Source: a bacterium (lineage in GTDB: Bacteria; AUK180). From it: a DNA stretch of 16,030 bases. The position numbers and the translations under genes are program-made. Below the pieces are notes generated by a model that did not search any database, was not told the origin of the DNA, and saw only the letters and a list, made by a program, of their open reading frames with translations. Below are positions 1-9,294 of the stretch, piece after piece. Location of the stretch: positions 1 through 16,030 of the forward strand of contig JAUXGM010000039.1 of the NCBI GenBank assembly GCA_030622125.1, read 5' to 3'. How positions within the stretch are numbered: position 1 is the first letter of the stretch; each line of letters begins with the position of its first letter.

Positions 1-389
1 GATATCTTTATTAAATAACTCTGTGTAGAGAGGTACAAATTAACAGTTCTAAATTCCAATCTCGTATTGTTATTGACCCAATTAAATGTAATAGGATCAA
101 GAGGAGCCCCAAGCGTATTGTCTGCTGTAACAGGATAGATAACAAGATTACTTTCAACGGAACTCGTATTCATCGGTCTTGAGAAATCAAAATATCCTCC
201 TATCTGCGCAGGAAGCGGCAAAGCAACGAAATCAATACTATAACTAACATTAAATAACTCATGGCTTTTCGGTGCTGTTACATTCGTAGATGTTTCCAAT
301 GCCTCGTTTTCGGGCTCAAAAACCTTACAGGAAAAAAATGCTAATAACAATAAAACCAGCAAAAGAGAAAAAGAAATAATTTTCTTCAT
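1..389 (-). CDS. Predicted lipoprotein with Ig-like (Big_5-type) domain, partial
   Basis: Only the first 129 codons lie in the window; the C-terminus is beyond base 1. The protein starts MKKIISFSLLLVLLLLAFFSC, that is, two lysines, a long Leu-rich segment and Cys21. This is a type II signal peptide with a relaxed lipobox (FFSC rather than the strict LAGC type), so lipid attachment at Cys21 is inferred. About residues 50-115 contain FDFSRPMNTSSV followed by alternating beta-type segments, the signature of the bacterial Ig-like domain often named Big_5 or SbsA-like. This would be an adhesion or scaffold fold at the cell surface or periplasm; no enzymatic motif is seen. The ATG at 389 is preceded by GGAGG with good spacing. 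It lies 42 bp downstream of the outer-membrane-like gene with no terminator between, so the two are probably co-transcribed. The specific role is unknown. Confidence 0.8.
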   Translation of the reverse strand, partial: MKKIISFSLLLVLLLLAFFSCKVFEPENEALETSTNVTAPKSHELFNVSYSIDFVALPLPAQIGGYFDFSRPMNTSSVESNLVIYPVTADNTLGAPLDPITFNWVNNNTRLEFRTVNLYLSTQSYLIKI

Positions 390-431
390 AATATATCCTC
401 CATTTATTTTATCTTCTTTCATTTTCATTAA

Positions 432-2084
432 CTAAAAAAGATACCGGACGGAAAATCCGATCTCAGCGGGGTTTAAACTCATCTCAATATCTTTAAGTGT
501 AAACCTTGCATCAATATGCAGGTTCTTAACGGGTGTATAGCAAAGCCCAAGCTTGAAATCCGTTGTCTGATCGGTAGATGTTTCGCTATCCTTATCACCA
601 TAATGATAATTGCCTGGAGTAGTATCAGACCACCAACTTTCTGAGCCGCCATCATCCCAAGAATGATATTCTGTTTTTGTCTCTGTAAGAAGTTCATATT
701 CCCAGGTATCTCTATAATTTGCTATGTAATGTTCAACACCTGCACGCCATACCAATACATCCGATTTTCTTATCTCAACAGCGATCGGGAAACTTATGAT
801 GTTTCCTTCATATATCTCTTTGACCCTTTTAGAATTAGAATAGGTCTCGGTATAATGCCAATCATCCGAATCATTTGCCACACTATCTCCATCGTTAAAA
901 TCTTCCCTGTAGTTATATTTATAATCCTGTGTATAATCAATCGTTGTTTTATCCATTGGAACACATTTTATACCGGCAGAAAATTTAACCTTATCGTTAA
1001 ACGGTCTGTAATATCTTAAGAATAGACCAAGATTTCCATTCTTTACACCTGTTCCCGTTCGTGTTATATCATTTGTTTCTTTTTCCGTATATGTTTCTAT
1101 CAAGGAAGCGTTTGGGATTAATTCCTTATACTGTTCATCATAATTATATGTACCGTCTGCTACATCCGCATTTACATTTTTGTAAAAAAGATCGAGTGAG
1201 AATTTATGATCCTTCAACTTGTCATAATTGATCTTTATATTGAATCCAAGTCCCGAACCCGAATATGGTGAATTATCCCATATACTACTAATGTCGGAAC
1301 CTGTCTCTTTTCCTGTGTATAATTCCTGATATCCCGTGATTTGTCTATAATTATAAGTATACGTTATATCGTTCAGGTTTTCACCGTTCTTTATACTGTT
1401 ATAGGAAAAAACTCCTTCAATAGAGATATCTTTATCCATAGTATAGATCGAACCGATATTCAGATCAAATTCGCTCTTTTTTGTTTCATATTCGCCTTCA
1501 TCAATTGCATTCAAAGTCTGTAATACATCCCCGGTATGAAGATCATATCTTATATATTCATCAATCTCATTCCAGGATTCCGTATAATCATCAAGGTAAA
1601 GCGCAAGTCCGAGTCCAAGCCTTAACTTCTCTGTAAACTCTTTGCCATAGTTGATAAGAAGTTTGTATTCGTCTTCCCTTTCAATATAATCATCACTTTC
1701 AAAAAAAATATCCTTTTCGTCGGAGATACCATCGGAATCAATATCTGTGAAAGTAGCATCGGTCTCATCCTCATAATCTCCATAGTTGTATATCATTTTG
1801 GAGAAGTAAACTGAAATCGAACCCGATTTTTCGGAAAAATATTTCCGAAAAGCAATCTCAAATTCATCATAACCTGCACCTGATTGATTAAAAAGAGTAT
1901 AAAACTCTGCACCTTTGATCAATGAAAGCTGTGCCGGGTTTCGTAAGATCATATCCCAATTTCCTTCCAATAATCCGAATGATGTGTCATACCTCATCGT
2001 TGTCGGATTGTTGTAAAAGAAACCGGATGCACAAAGCAGGGTCGGTAATACAACCACTGCAAGAACCAATAGAAGTTTTTTCAT
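432..2084 (-). CDS. Putative outer-membrane beta-barrel protein with a TSP3-like calcium motif
   Basis: This is a 550-residue exported protein. Residues 1-20 (MKKLLLVLAVVVLPTLLCAS) are a signal peptide. Most of the rest alternates hydrophobic and polar residues, is rich in Tyr, Asp and Asn, and ends in VRYLF; a C-terminal Phe after alternating residues is typical of outer-membrane barrels. Near the N-terminus, RNPAQLSLIKG (48-58) resembles the start of many bacterial outer-membrane channel or transport-like proteins. Residues 114-125 (DIDSDGISDEKD) match the acidic loop of thrombospondin type 3 or dockerin-like calcium sites. The reading frame is open to an ATG at 2135, but that codon lies about 2 nt from the predicted transcription start and has no ribosome binding site. 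The ATG at 2084 has GGAGG (2089-2093) and begins the signal peptide, so it is chosen. Barrel fold and location are inferred from composition; the substrate is unknown. Confidence 0.72.
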   Translation of the reverse strand: MKKLLLVLAVVVLPTLLCASGFFYNNPTTMRYDTSFGLLEGNWDMILRNPAQLSLIKGAEFYTLFNQSGAGYDEFEIAFRKYFSEKSGSISVYFSKMIYNYGDYEDETDATFTDIDSDGISDEKDIFFESDDYIEREDEYKLLINYGKEFTEKLRLGLGLALYLDDYTESWNEIDEYIRYDLHTGDVLQTLNAIDEGEYETKKSEFDLNIGSIYTMDKDISIEGVFSYNSIKNGENLNDITYTYNYRQITGYQELYTGKETGSDISSIWDNSPYSGSGLGFNIKINYDKLKDHKFSLDLFYKNVNADVADGTYNYDEQYKELIPNASLIETYTEKETNDITRTGTGVKNGNLGLFLRYYRPFNDKVKFSAGIKCVPMDKTTIDYTQDYKYNYREDFNDGDSVANDSDDWHYTETYSNSKRVKEIYEGNIISFPIAVEIRKSDVLVWRAGVEHYIANYRDTWEYELLTETKTEYHSWDDGGSESWWSDTTPGNYHYGDKDSETSTDQTTDFKLGLCYTPVKNLHIDARFTLKDIEMSLNPAEIGFSVRYLF

Positions 2085-2096
2085 ATAGCCTCCTAT

Positions 2097-2124
2097 TTCT
2101 ATTTCCACAAAATTGGAAATAGAA
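2097..2124 (-). promoter_or_regulatory. 5'-UTR hairpin next to the ribosome binding site of the outer-membrane-like gene
   Basis: In the untranslated leader the minus strand reads TTCTATTTCC, 8 loop bases, then GGAAATAGAA: a perfect 10-bp stem (2097-2106 with 2115-2124). It ends 3 nt upstream of the GGAGG at 2089-2093. It is not followed by a T-run, so it is not an intrinsic terminator. A stabilising 5' hairpin or a translational control element is inferred. Confidence 0.55.
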
Positions 2125-2143
2125 TTTAACTTCATTACATTGT

Positions 2144-2172
2144 ATTTTACAAAAAAATAATAAAAAAGTCAA
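2144..2172 (-). promoter_or_regulatory. Sigma-70-type promoter for the outer-membrane/lipoprotein pair
   Basis: On the minus strand TTGACT (2167-2172) and TAAAAT (2144-2149) are separated by exactly 17 nt, and the spacer is very T-rich. The predicted start near 2137 gives a leader of about 53 nt to the ATG at 2084. It lies in the only gap (2085-2206) between the large operon and this gene pair. No convincing terminator separates it from the preceding gene, so read-through from the large operon may add to expression. Confidence 0.65.
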
Positions 2173-2206
2173 GTCAATTTCGTGTTTTTTTCAAAATAAG
2201 ATTTTT

Positions 2207-5200
2207 TTATTTGATCTCAACTTCCCATTCCATCATTTCTTTCAGTTTCAAAAGAGCGATTTTAAAATCCGCATATTCATTCGGCGGAACCTCACGCTTT
2301 TTTATTCGTATCCGGTAATTCACCGTGATCATTTTATCACTATTTTTCTTTATATCCAATTTAGCGGAAAATATATCATTATCAATAGGTGCATAGGTCG
2401 GGAGGTAAGCAAATTGATAACTTTCATCCAGTTTAAAGATCGTCGTTGCCTTCGTATTTGTTTCTGCCGGTAACAGCATCGGTGCCGTTATTGCTTTTTG
2501 AGTTCCGTAACTATCATAAAGTGAATATCTATTTATGAAGGGTCTAAATCTTTTATTATGCTTATTTACAAAATCTTCAATCGTCAATTGATACGAATAA
2601 TCAACCTTTTTGCTATCAATATCCGAAAGCAATTTGATATTGTCAACCTTCACCTTTGGGAAGACCGATGACCAGAATTGTTGAAGTGATTCCCGTGCCG
2701 TATCAAGATTATCGAGAAGATGTCTCGCTTCAAAAGCAGCGTTTCCCTCCTTAATAAGTTCTCTCTCTGCATTTAAACTCATATCACCATTTATGATGCA
2801 GCTATTTTTAATGGTAATCAAGTTATTCTGCTCGGGATTGTTCGTTATCTTCTTAAAATGATATGTCCTATTATCTATTTCATAAGCTAAGCCGTCCGTC
2901 AGATTATGAGGGACCTCCCATGGTAATCCCCAGTCAACGGTACCATCTACAATATATGGAAGCCCGGCGGGAGAATAGACGGTTAAAACGGCATGGTTGA
3001 ATATTGTTAATATCGGTAGGGTTTCAACCGAACCGATATCCCTTGTTCGGACAAGTGTAATATTTGATCTGATGCCGGCAAGATCAAAGAAGACCTTCAT
3101 CAATGTTGCCTTATCCTTACAATCACCGTATTTTTCTCTGATAACCTTTGAAGGAAATCTCGGTTGATAGCCGTTCAGCCCATATTCAATTCCAAGATAG
3201 TGTATCTCCCTTGATACATATTTAAAGATCGCCTCAACTTTTTTTTCAAAACCGTTCTGTTCGTCTATTTTCAATTCTTTATAGACTGAAATGATCTTTT
3301 TATTGGGTTTCAACCTCTCTTTAAATAAACTATAAACCCATTTGTAGACCTCATTCCAATCTTTGAATGTTGAGATAACAAGATATTTTCCATACTCCGA
3401 ATATGGGGCAATATATGGAAAAGAAACGATCTGCCTTAGACCATTGAATTGCCATTTTACATTTTTAAATTTCTCTCTTATTTCTATATCGGAACTATTT
3501 TTCGCATTGTAAAGTTTATAGTAGACCTTTTTATTTTTCGGTATTATCAATAGATAATCTTTTTTCAATGCAGGAAATTGATTTTGAATAAACTCCACCT
3601 GCCCCGGAAATTTACCCTTGAAGGTAAAATTCGAATACTGAATTATTCTGTATTTGAGATAAATCTTTGAACCGACTTGAAGATTATCGATAAATATAAT
3701 GAATTTTTGGAAATCAGAATAGATATTACCATAGCTTTGGACAGGCTCGGAATAATGTTGGGTTATAGGAAATAGAGTTCCATCCGGTGATATAACGATT
3801 GCCTTATCAAGCTCCACATACTCAGATGATGATGAATAATAGATCGGATAGTAACTCAATTTATCTATTCCCGAAATTTTATTTACATAGAACAAGCCCT
3901 CATAGAATTTTGTTGTACTGTTGGATTCATTAAGCTCGATTATATTTTTCTCATAGAGTTGGACTACATCCGCATCTTTTGCATAATCCGGTAGTACCAC
4001 TTTGTCTTTAATATTTAGATTTTTTTTCTCATAAAGTGTCCTGGCAATGTCCTTTTTTTCAGTAAGTTCCGCAACAAGATCAATTGCATTTTCATCCTGT
4101 GGTTTCCACTTTAATATCTCTTTTAATTTCTCAACCGCCTTATCCTTATCGTCTTTTATCAGATAATAATCTGCCTCAAGCCGTAATGCATCAATACTGT
4201 AAATGAACCTCCTATGAATTTTTTGTATTATTGATAGAAATTTATCATATTTCTTGCATTTTAAAAGTAGATCGGCATATTGAATATAGTAATATTCACT
4301 AAAAGGGCTTAATAAAAGTTTGTTTTTCGCAATCCCGAAGACTAATTTATTATCTGCAATATTTAGAGTATCAAACCTGCTTTTGATAGCATAAGAAATA
4401 TCAAAGTATGAATAAGGGTATCTCTCCAAAAAATTGCCGAAGTATATCTCCGTTTGCTTTTCATTTTTATTATAAATATCTTCGAATATATTGTCATAAA
4501 GCCGTCCGTAGTATTTTTTTTCTTTTATTAGATCAAAAAATTTCTTATATCGTTTGTCCCAATTTAAACCATCTATTATATTGATATATAATGCGGAATT
4601 GTAGTAATACCAGTTTTTTATTTTTTTAATATTTTGATATGCCAACTGATAATATCTACTGTTGTAAAACAGCTTTGCAGTTAAATAATTGCGAAAATCA
4701 CTGTAATCATTGTTGCTTATCTTATCATACCAAAATAGAGCATTATTATTATCCACCGAAAGTTCACCTAAAAAGTAGTAACCCCATTGAAGATCATTAT
4801 CATCTACGATCTTTTTTATGGTATTAAAATCCTTTTTCTCTTCCCGATTGAAATTTTTCAAATATCTTAGGGCAATTCCATATAAAACGGTCTCCTCAAT
4901 ATTCTTCGGAACCTTTTTATCAAAGAGAAGATCGACCTCCGAATAGAGAAGATCACCTTTCTTCTTATTGCCTATATCCTCATCCTTTAAAAAGGAAATT
5001 CTTTTATCGAAACTTAATTGAAGCTCCCAATAATCCTCTTGATTTCCGGTAAATATCTTCAGGGAATGTATTCCCCCTGTCAATTTGGCATTTATTTTAT
5101 AACAAAAACTCCCCTGCTGGTTCAATACCTCTTTTTTAAATACTTCCTTATCATCTATTTTTATCAATATCCCATCGGAAAATGAAAAATCTATTTGGTA

Positions 5201-5764
5201 TGTCCCATCCGAATCAACCTTAAAGTTGTTTCTTATCCTTGCACGGGTAAATTTACTCTCATTTAAGATATCCGACGGATATATTTTTGTATAAGGGAAA
5301 TCAACATAATGTTCGGTTACCATCTTGTTCTTCCCAAGTATTCGACCATCTTCCTTTGTGATCTCATCTATCTGTGAAAAATCACCGTAATCAAGAGGTC
5401 CTAAAATATAAAAATCTTTCATTATACCCAGATCATCAAGGATCTTTTCATCTAAAATACCTTTTTTCCTTTCTAAATAGAAAAGAAAATACTTTGCTGC
5501 CTGCGTATTTTGAGCCCTTAAAAATCGTTCAAGCTCTTCAAATCCAACCTTATAGGTAGAAACAATATCATAAATCCTATTTATTGCAACATATCTCTTT
5601 AATTTATCATTATTTTGATCATAATAATTTTCCCACAACTTTATTGCTTTTATCATATCGCCTTTCAACTCGGTTTTCAGTATAGTATTGAGATCGGCAG
5701 CAGTTTCACCGATAATGGAAAGCACAAATAGACCGAATATTAAAAATACCGTCAATCTTTTCAT
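2207..5764 (-). CDS. Large exported TPR / DUF3857 / transglutaminase-like protein with intact catalytic triad
   Basis: This is a 1185-residue protein with a signal peptide (residues 1-23, MKRLTVFLIFGLFVLSIIGETAA). In order it has: a beta-rich segment at about 165-250 (FSDGILIKIDDKEVF) resembling a PA14-like lectin fold; TPR-like helical pairs, clearest at about 500-575 (LKEILKWKPQDENA); a DUF3857-type beta domain at about 615-740; a transglutaminase-like core at about 830-945; and a C-terminal beta-rich domain like DUF3858. The core keeps the Cys-His-Asp triad: YGDCKDKATL with Cys882, FNHAVLTV with His924 and IVDGT with Asp940. Members of this fold cleave or crosslink amide bonds; the substrate here is unknown, and export implies the periplasm or envelope. 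Its ATG overlaps the upstream paralogue's stop by one base (TAATG), with GGAG seven nt before, so translation is probably coupled. It is the last gene of the ompH operon. Confidence 0.88.
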   Translation of the reverse strand: MKRLTVFLIFGLFVLSIIGETAADLNTILKTELKGDMIKAIKLWENYYDQNNDKLKRYVAINRIYDIVSTYKVGFEELERFLRAQNTQAAKYFLFYLERKKGILDEKILDDLGIMKDFYILGPLDYGDFSQIDEITKEDGRILGKNKMVTEHYVDFPYTKIYPSDILNESKFTRARIRNNFKVDSDGTYQIDFSFSDGILIKIDDKEVFKKEVLNQQGSFCYKINAKLTGGIHSLKIFTGNQEDYWELQLSFDKRISFLKDEDIGNKKKGDLLYSEVDLLFDKKVPKNIEETVLYGIALRYLKNFNREEKKDFNTIKKIVDDNDLQWGYYFLGELSVDNNNALFWYDKISNNDYSDFRNYLTAKLFYNSRYYQLAYQNIKKIKNWYYYNSALYINIIDGLNWDKRYKKFFDLIKEKKYYGRLYDNIFEDIYNKNEKQTEIYFGNFLERYPYSYFDISYAIKSRFDTLNIADNKLVFGIAKNKLLLSPFSEYYYIQYADLLLKCKKYDKFLSIIQKIHRRFIYSIDALRLEADYYLIKDDKDKAVEKLKEILKWKPQDENAIDLVAELTEKKDIARTLYEKKNLNIKDKVVLPDYAKDADVVQLYEKNIIELNESNSTTKFYEGLFYVNKISGIDKLSYYPIYYSSSSEYVELDKAIVISPDGTLFPITQHYSEPVQSYGNIYSDFQKFIIFIDNLQVGSKIYLKYRIIQYSNFTFKGKFPGQVEFIQNQFPALKKDYLLIIPKNKKVYYKLYNAKNSSDIEIREKFKNVKWQFNGLRQIVSFPYIAPYSEYGKYLVISTFKDWNEVYKWVYSLFKERLKPNKKIISVYKELKIDEQNGFEKKVEAIFKYVSREIHYLGIEYGLNGYQPRFPSKVIREKYGDCKDKATLMKVFFDLAGIRSNITLVRTRDIGSVETLPILTIFNHAVLTVYSPAGLPYIVDGTVDWGLPWEVPHNLTDGLAYEIDNRTYHFKKITNNPEQNNLITIKNSCIINGDMSLNAERELIKEGNAAFEARHLLDNLDTARESLQQFWSSVFPKVKVDNIKLLSDIDSKKVDYSYQLTIEDFVNKHNKRFRPFINRYSLYDSYGTQKAITAPMLLPAETNTKATTIFKLDESYQFAYLPTYAPIDNDIFSAKLDIKKNSDKMITVNYRIRIKKREVPPNEYADFKIALLKLKEMMEWEVEIK

Positions 5765-8700
5765 TATTTAACTCCTATCTTTAAAAGTGCCGCCTCTTTT
5801 TTATCCACCATAGTCGATTGGATGAGAATCTTGGTTAATTGACTCGGACTGTAAACATTATTCTCAATTTTTACCGTTCTCCGCACATTATACCCGTCAT
5901 TTACCTTTGAAATAGTGAAATGATAGTCAAAGGCACCGGCTATTTTTTTCTTATAATCCACCGTCTTTATTTTTTTAGTGGTGATAATATGAAGATTATC
6001 CTCCTGTAGTAATATACCATCTACAAAAAGCGGCATTACTCTCGGATAGTCCACGCCATAAGTATTTGATATAATCAATGGTTTTATCGGAAGATCGTAT
6101 ATCTCTCTCCCGCTTTTTTTCAAAAAACCGCCTTTTACGGAAATTGTGAGTTCATCATTGTTTTTTACTACATCTGCATCAGCAGTATCAACCTTAATGT
6201 ATGGAAATATCGTTCCTACGAATTGATTAACTATCTTCTCTTTTGTTTCGGCATCGAAAAAATATGTCTTATAGCTTGAATATGCCCCGATAAATTTAAC
6301 CTTAACATCTATGCTCTTATTTTCTAAGTCCCACACATAATCTATCTTTAAACCTGAACCCGTCCCAACGGAAAATTCCTTATTTATTGAATAATCCCTT
6401 CCGTTTTCCGTCATATAAGCAATTTTAATTTTACCGCTTTCACCACCAAACGGAATAAAAGGACTGCTGAATGTTGTCAAAATATTTTTTTCTTTATAAT
6501 TTAGAAGTATCCCCTGTCCATCTATTTGTCCGGGAAAGAATCTTTTGATCTCTTTGTTTCCGAAACCTGAAAATATAACAAATTTATTCGGTATCCGCCA
6601 ATAATCAAGTGCTGCTTTAAATATTCTTATTTTATCAAGTGGTCCGGCTTTTTTCGTTAATATTATGTTTAGTAAACTTTTATCCGAATCGGATGAGGTA
6701 TCCTCGGTATAATTTACTTCAAGATCATCGTATATGTCTATCATCTTTTTTTCTTTATCACCGGCAAAAGAATCAAAGTATTGTTTGATCTTAGAACCTA
6801 AAAATTTATCGGTAAATATTTCGTTATAAAAATTCTGCAAATATGTAGAAGGAAGCAACTTGGATTGAAGAATGATCGCTGTTGTAAAAGTATATGGATT
6901 CGGTATCCCTTTTTCCTGCTTTACCCTTTTTAAATTTTTAGCAGAATACAAATAGGTTCTATATCCCTTTAACACACTGCTTTTTGAATGTTCTTTCAAA
7001 ATATAATTTCTGTGTATAACGAATGGCTTCAAGTCAATTGCCTTCGGAATATCAACCTGAACCTTCCATTTTTTTATAGGATAAGTAGTTAATAATGTTA
7101 TCGGAGTTATTCCCGTATAGTAGATATTTAAAAACGGTCTTGAATAGTATCCGATTGTTGCATATTCTATAACCGAGCCAACCTCAAGTCCCTTTAATGA
7201 AATTTGATCCTTATTTGAACTATGGAAATAGTATTTTTTTCCATCGGAGTTTTGAATTTTAATAAAAATGGGATTACCGCCCGGAGTAAAATTTGTCAGA
7301 GCACCCACTCCTTTTTGATCATTTACTCTGATGATCCCATAATCAATCCTTCTGTATCCAAGATCCTTGAAAAAGGTTAATCGTGTTTTTTGATCTACAA
7401 TTTCAAATGGATATTTCTCCGTTTCATCAATAGTTCCCAATTTATCAGGTAATACCGGTCCAAAGATCTCATAGTCCTTTTCATCATCAATAGAAGCAAA
7501 TTTTTTAAGCATTCTATTTTTTATTTGCTCATATTCCGCATATTTATTTTTTTTCAAGTAATGCTTACATAAGAGATCATAATAATCACTGTTTTGCGGA
7601 AATCTATTTATCATATCAAGATAGACCTCTTTAATATTTTCCATTCCGTCATAGCCGCTTGCAGACAGTAATATCATAAGATCATATTTAAGGTCTTTAT
7701 TTTTTATCGTTTTTACGAAATCATAGGCTTCATCATATTTATGAAGAGATATAAGATAATTTAATTTCTTTGATATGAAATCCTCACTGAATATTCCAAC
7801 TTCTTCTATTCCGGCTAAAAGCTTTCCCATTTTAGAACTATCAAAATAATTTGAAAAATTATTATATAAATTGAGAACGGCAAGATCACTTACGTGATCC
7901 CTCACCTTGTTGAACAGGTATTTGGAAGCATAATTTTCAAGCCCCTCATCATTTCTTATGTTGGCAATATAATTGAAAAGAAAGATATTATTGCTATTCG
8001 GTTCAAGTTTAAGCAGATACTTTTTTGCCTCCTTTTTATTGCCGTTTATCATATAATTTTTTGCAATAAAAAAATCGGCAATATAATTATCATCCCAATT
8101 AAGCGTTGAGTTAGTGTAATAATTATAGGCATAATCCGAAAACCCTAAGATTGGAAATCTTTCACAAACAAAGCCGGCAAAAAATGAATATATCGGAGAA
8201 TCACTCTCCTTTAAAAGACCGGATATCATATTAAATGACTTGATACCGTTACCGTAATTCATAAAAATATTTGCAAGTTTAAATTCCGCCCTTTTTACTA
8301 CCATTGAATCCTTGAAATGATCTTGAATATCAACAACCTTGCAACTGTTTATCTTCCCTTTTTTAAAATTACCCTGCATCGGCAGGTAATAGTTACCTTT
8401 TTCATCAAAGAACTGGATCATAAATCCGAGATTGTTATCTTCCAAATAGTAGCCCTGTAATTCGTTGGATGCATCGATCTTTAAGAGTATCGTATGTTCA
8501 CCTTTTTTGACATCTATTTCAATTATTTTTTTTACAGAAGACGAGAGATCCATATATCTCTTTTCACAAACGAGCTTTCCATCAATAAACAACCGATAAG
8601 GAAAAGATGAAGCAGTGTTGATGTAGTATCTACCCGAACTTTTAAAGTTAACTGAATTTAGAAAGTAAACGATCCCGAATCTCTTATTATAGATACGGGA

Positions 8701-9294
8701 AAGATCAACCCAGCCATTTGAATTTACATTAACGGGATATGGTTTTTGTTTTCCGTAGAAGGTTGAATATTCCTTATCTATTTTCGGAGATTTTTCAAAA
8801 TCCAATCTATTTTCAAAATCAAGTATCCCGTCTTTTATAAAAGGTCCTATACAGTAATATTTATCAAGATAACCATATTCATCACTATTAAATGTGTTTA
8901 CATTCAATTTGTCAAGGATTGAGATAACATAGTTTGAATCAATATTAAAAACAATATCATTTACCTTCGATTGTTTTTTCTTAAGCAATTCCTTTAATTG
9001 TTCTTTATAAACCGATAGTTGATAGCTCTCCGTAAGATAGAACATTGAAAATTCCAAATTTAACGGTTTATTACCAAGTTCAATTGCTTTGAGAAAGTAT
9101 TCCGCACTTTCCTCATCACGCATATCCTTGTAAATACCATACTCAATATAACTATCTGCTGATGAAAGCCCTTTTTCCTTTGTTTCGGCAAGCAATGTGC
9201 TGAATGAATTTCCGAAAATCGCTATCTGACAAAAGGAAACTACAAGGATACTAATCCATATCCGTAATATCTTTTCCAAGAATGATCTTGACAT
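5764..9294 (-). CDS. Large exported TPR / DUF3857 protein with degenerate transglutaminase-like domain
   Basis: This is a 1176-residue paralogue of the next gene, with the same order of parts: an N-terminal hydrophobic export segment (about residues 9-28), a PA14-like beta segment at about 200-290 (YRLFIDGKLVCEKRY), TPR-like helices at about 330-620, a DUF3857-like domain at about 640-735, a transglutaminase-like region and a C-terminal beta domain. The catalytic centre is gone. Where the paralogue has YGDCKDKATLMKVF this protein has KKAGPLDKIRIFKA (Pro-Leu at about 886-887), and GILLNYKEKNILTTF, in the region holding the paralogue's His and Asp, has neither. It is therefore predicted to be a non-catalytic binding or scaffold partner. 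Two ATGs stand in tandem (9297 and 9294); the second is chosen because AAAGGAG lies six nt before it. The gene starts inside the LCP gene (44-bp overlap) and its stop overlaps the next start by one base. Confidence 0.85.
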   Translation of the reverse strand: MSRSFLEKILRIWISILVVSFCQIAIFGNSFSTLLAETKEKGLSSADSYIEYGIYKDMRDEESAEYFLKAIELGNKPLNLEFSMFYLTESYQLSVYKEQLKELLKKKQSKVNDIVFNIDSNYVISILDKLNVNTFNSDEYGYLDKYYCIGPFIKDGILDFENRLDFEKSPKIDKEYSTFYGKQKPYPVNVNSNGWVDLSRIYNKRFGIVYFLNSVNFKSSGRYYINTASSFPYRLFIDGKLVCEKRYMDLSSSVKKIIEIDVKKGEHTILLKIDASNELQGYYLEDNNLGFMIQFFDEKGNYYLPMQGNFKKGKINSCKVVDIQDHFKDSMVVKRAEFKLANIFMNYGNGIKSFNMISGLLKESDSPIYSFFAGFVCERFPILGFSDYAYNYYTNSTLNWDDNYIADFFIAKNYMINGNKKEAKKYLLKLEPNSNNIFLFNYIANIRNDEGLENYASKYLFNKVRDHVSDLAVLNLYNNFSNYFDSSKMGKLLAGIEEVGIFSEDFISKKLNYLISLHKYDEAYDFVKTIKNKDLKYDLMILLSASGYDGMENIKEVYLDMINRFPQNSDYYDLLCKHYLKKNKYAEYEQIKNRMLKKFASIDDEKDYEIFGPVLPDKLGTIDETEKYPFEIVDQKTRLTFFKDLGYRRIDYGIIRVNDQKGVGALTNFTPGGNPIFIKIQNSDGKKYYFHSSNKDQISLKGLEVGSVIEYATIGYYSRPFLNIYYTGITPITLLTTYPIKKWKVQVDIPKAIDLKPFVIHRNYILKEHSKSSVLKGYRTYLYSAKNLKRVKQEKGIPNPYTFTTAIILQSKLLPSTYLQNFYNEIFTDKFLGSKIKQYFDSFAGDKEKKMIDIYDDLEVNYTEDTSSDSDKSLLNIILTKKAGPLDKIRIFKAALDYWRIPNKFVIFSGFGNKEIKRFFPGQIDGQGILLNYKEKNILTTFSSPFIPFGGESGKIKIAYMTENGRDYSINKEFSVGTGSGLKIDYVWDLENKSIDVKVKFIGAYSSYKTYFFDAETKEKIVNQFVGTIFPYIKVDTADADVVKNNDELTISVKGGFLKKSGREIYDLPIKPLIISNTYGVDYPRVMPLFVDGILLQEDNLHIITTKKIKTVDYKKKIAGAFDYHFTISKVNDGYNVRRTVKIENNVYSPSQLTKILIQSTMVDKKEAALLKIGVK

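Noticed and set aside
479-697. Second minus-strand frame of 72 codons within the same gene
   Set aside because: It is an out-of-frame shadow of the C-terminal part of the barrel-like protein.
663-1019. Plus-strand open frame of 118 codons inside the outer-membrane-like gene
   Set aside because: It is antisense to a well-supported exported protein, has no ribosome binding site and shows no family pattern.
2085-2135. Upstream ATG at 2135 as start of the outer-membrane-like protein
   Set aside because: It lies at the predicted transcription start with no ribosome binding site, and would place 17 residues before a normal signal peptide.
2185-2206. Short A/T stem (AAATAA with TTATTT) after the large operon as a terminator
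   Set aside because: Only six weak A-U pairs with no following T-run on the minus strand; not a convincing intrinsic terminator.
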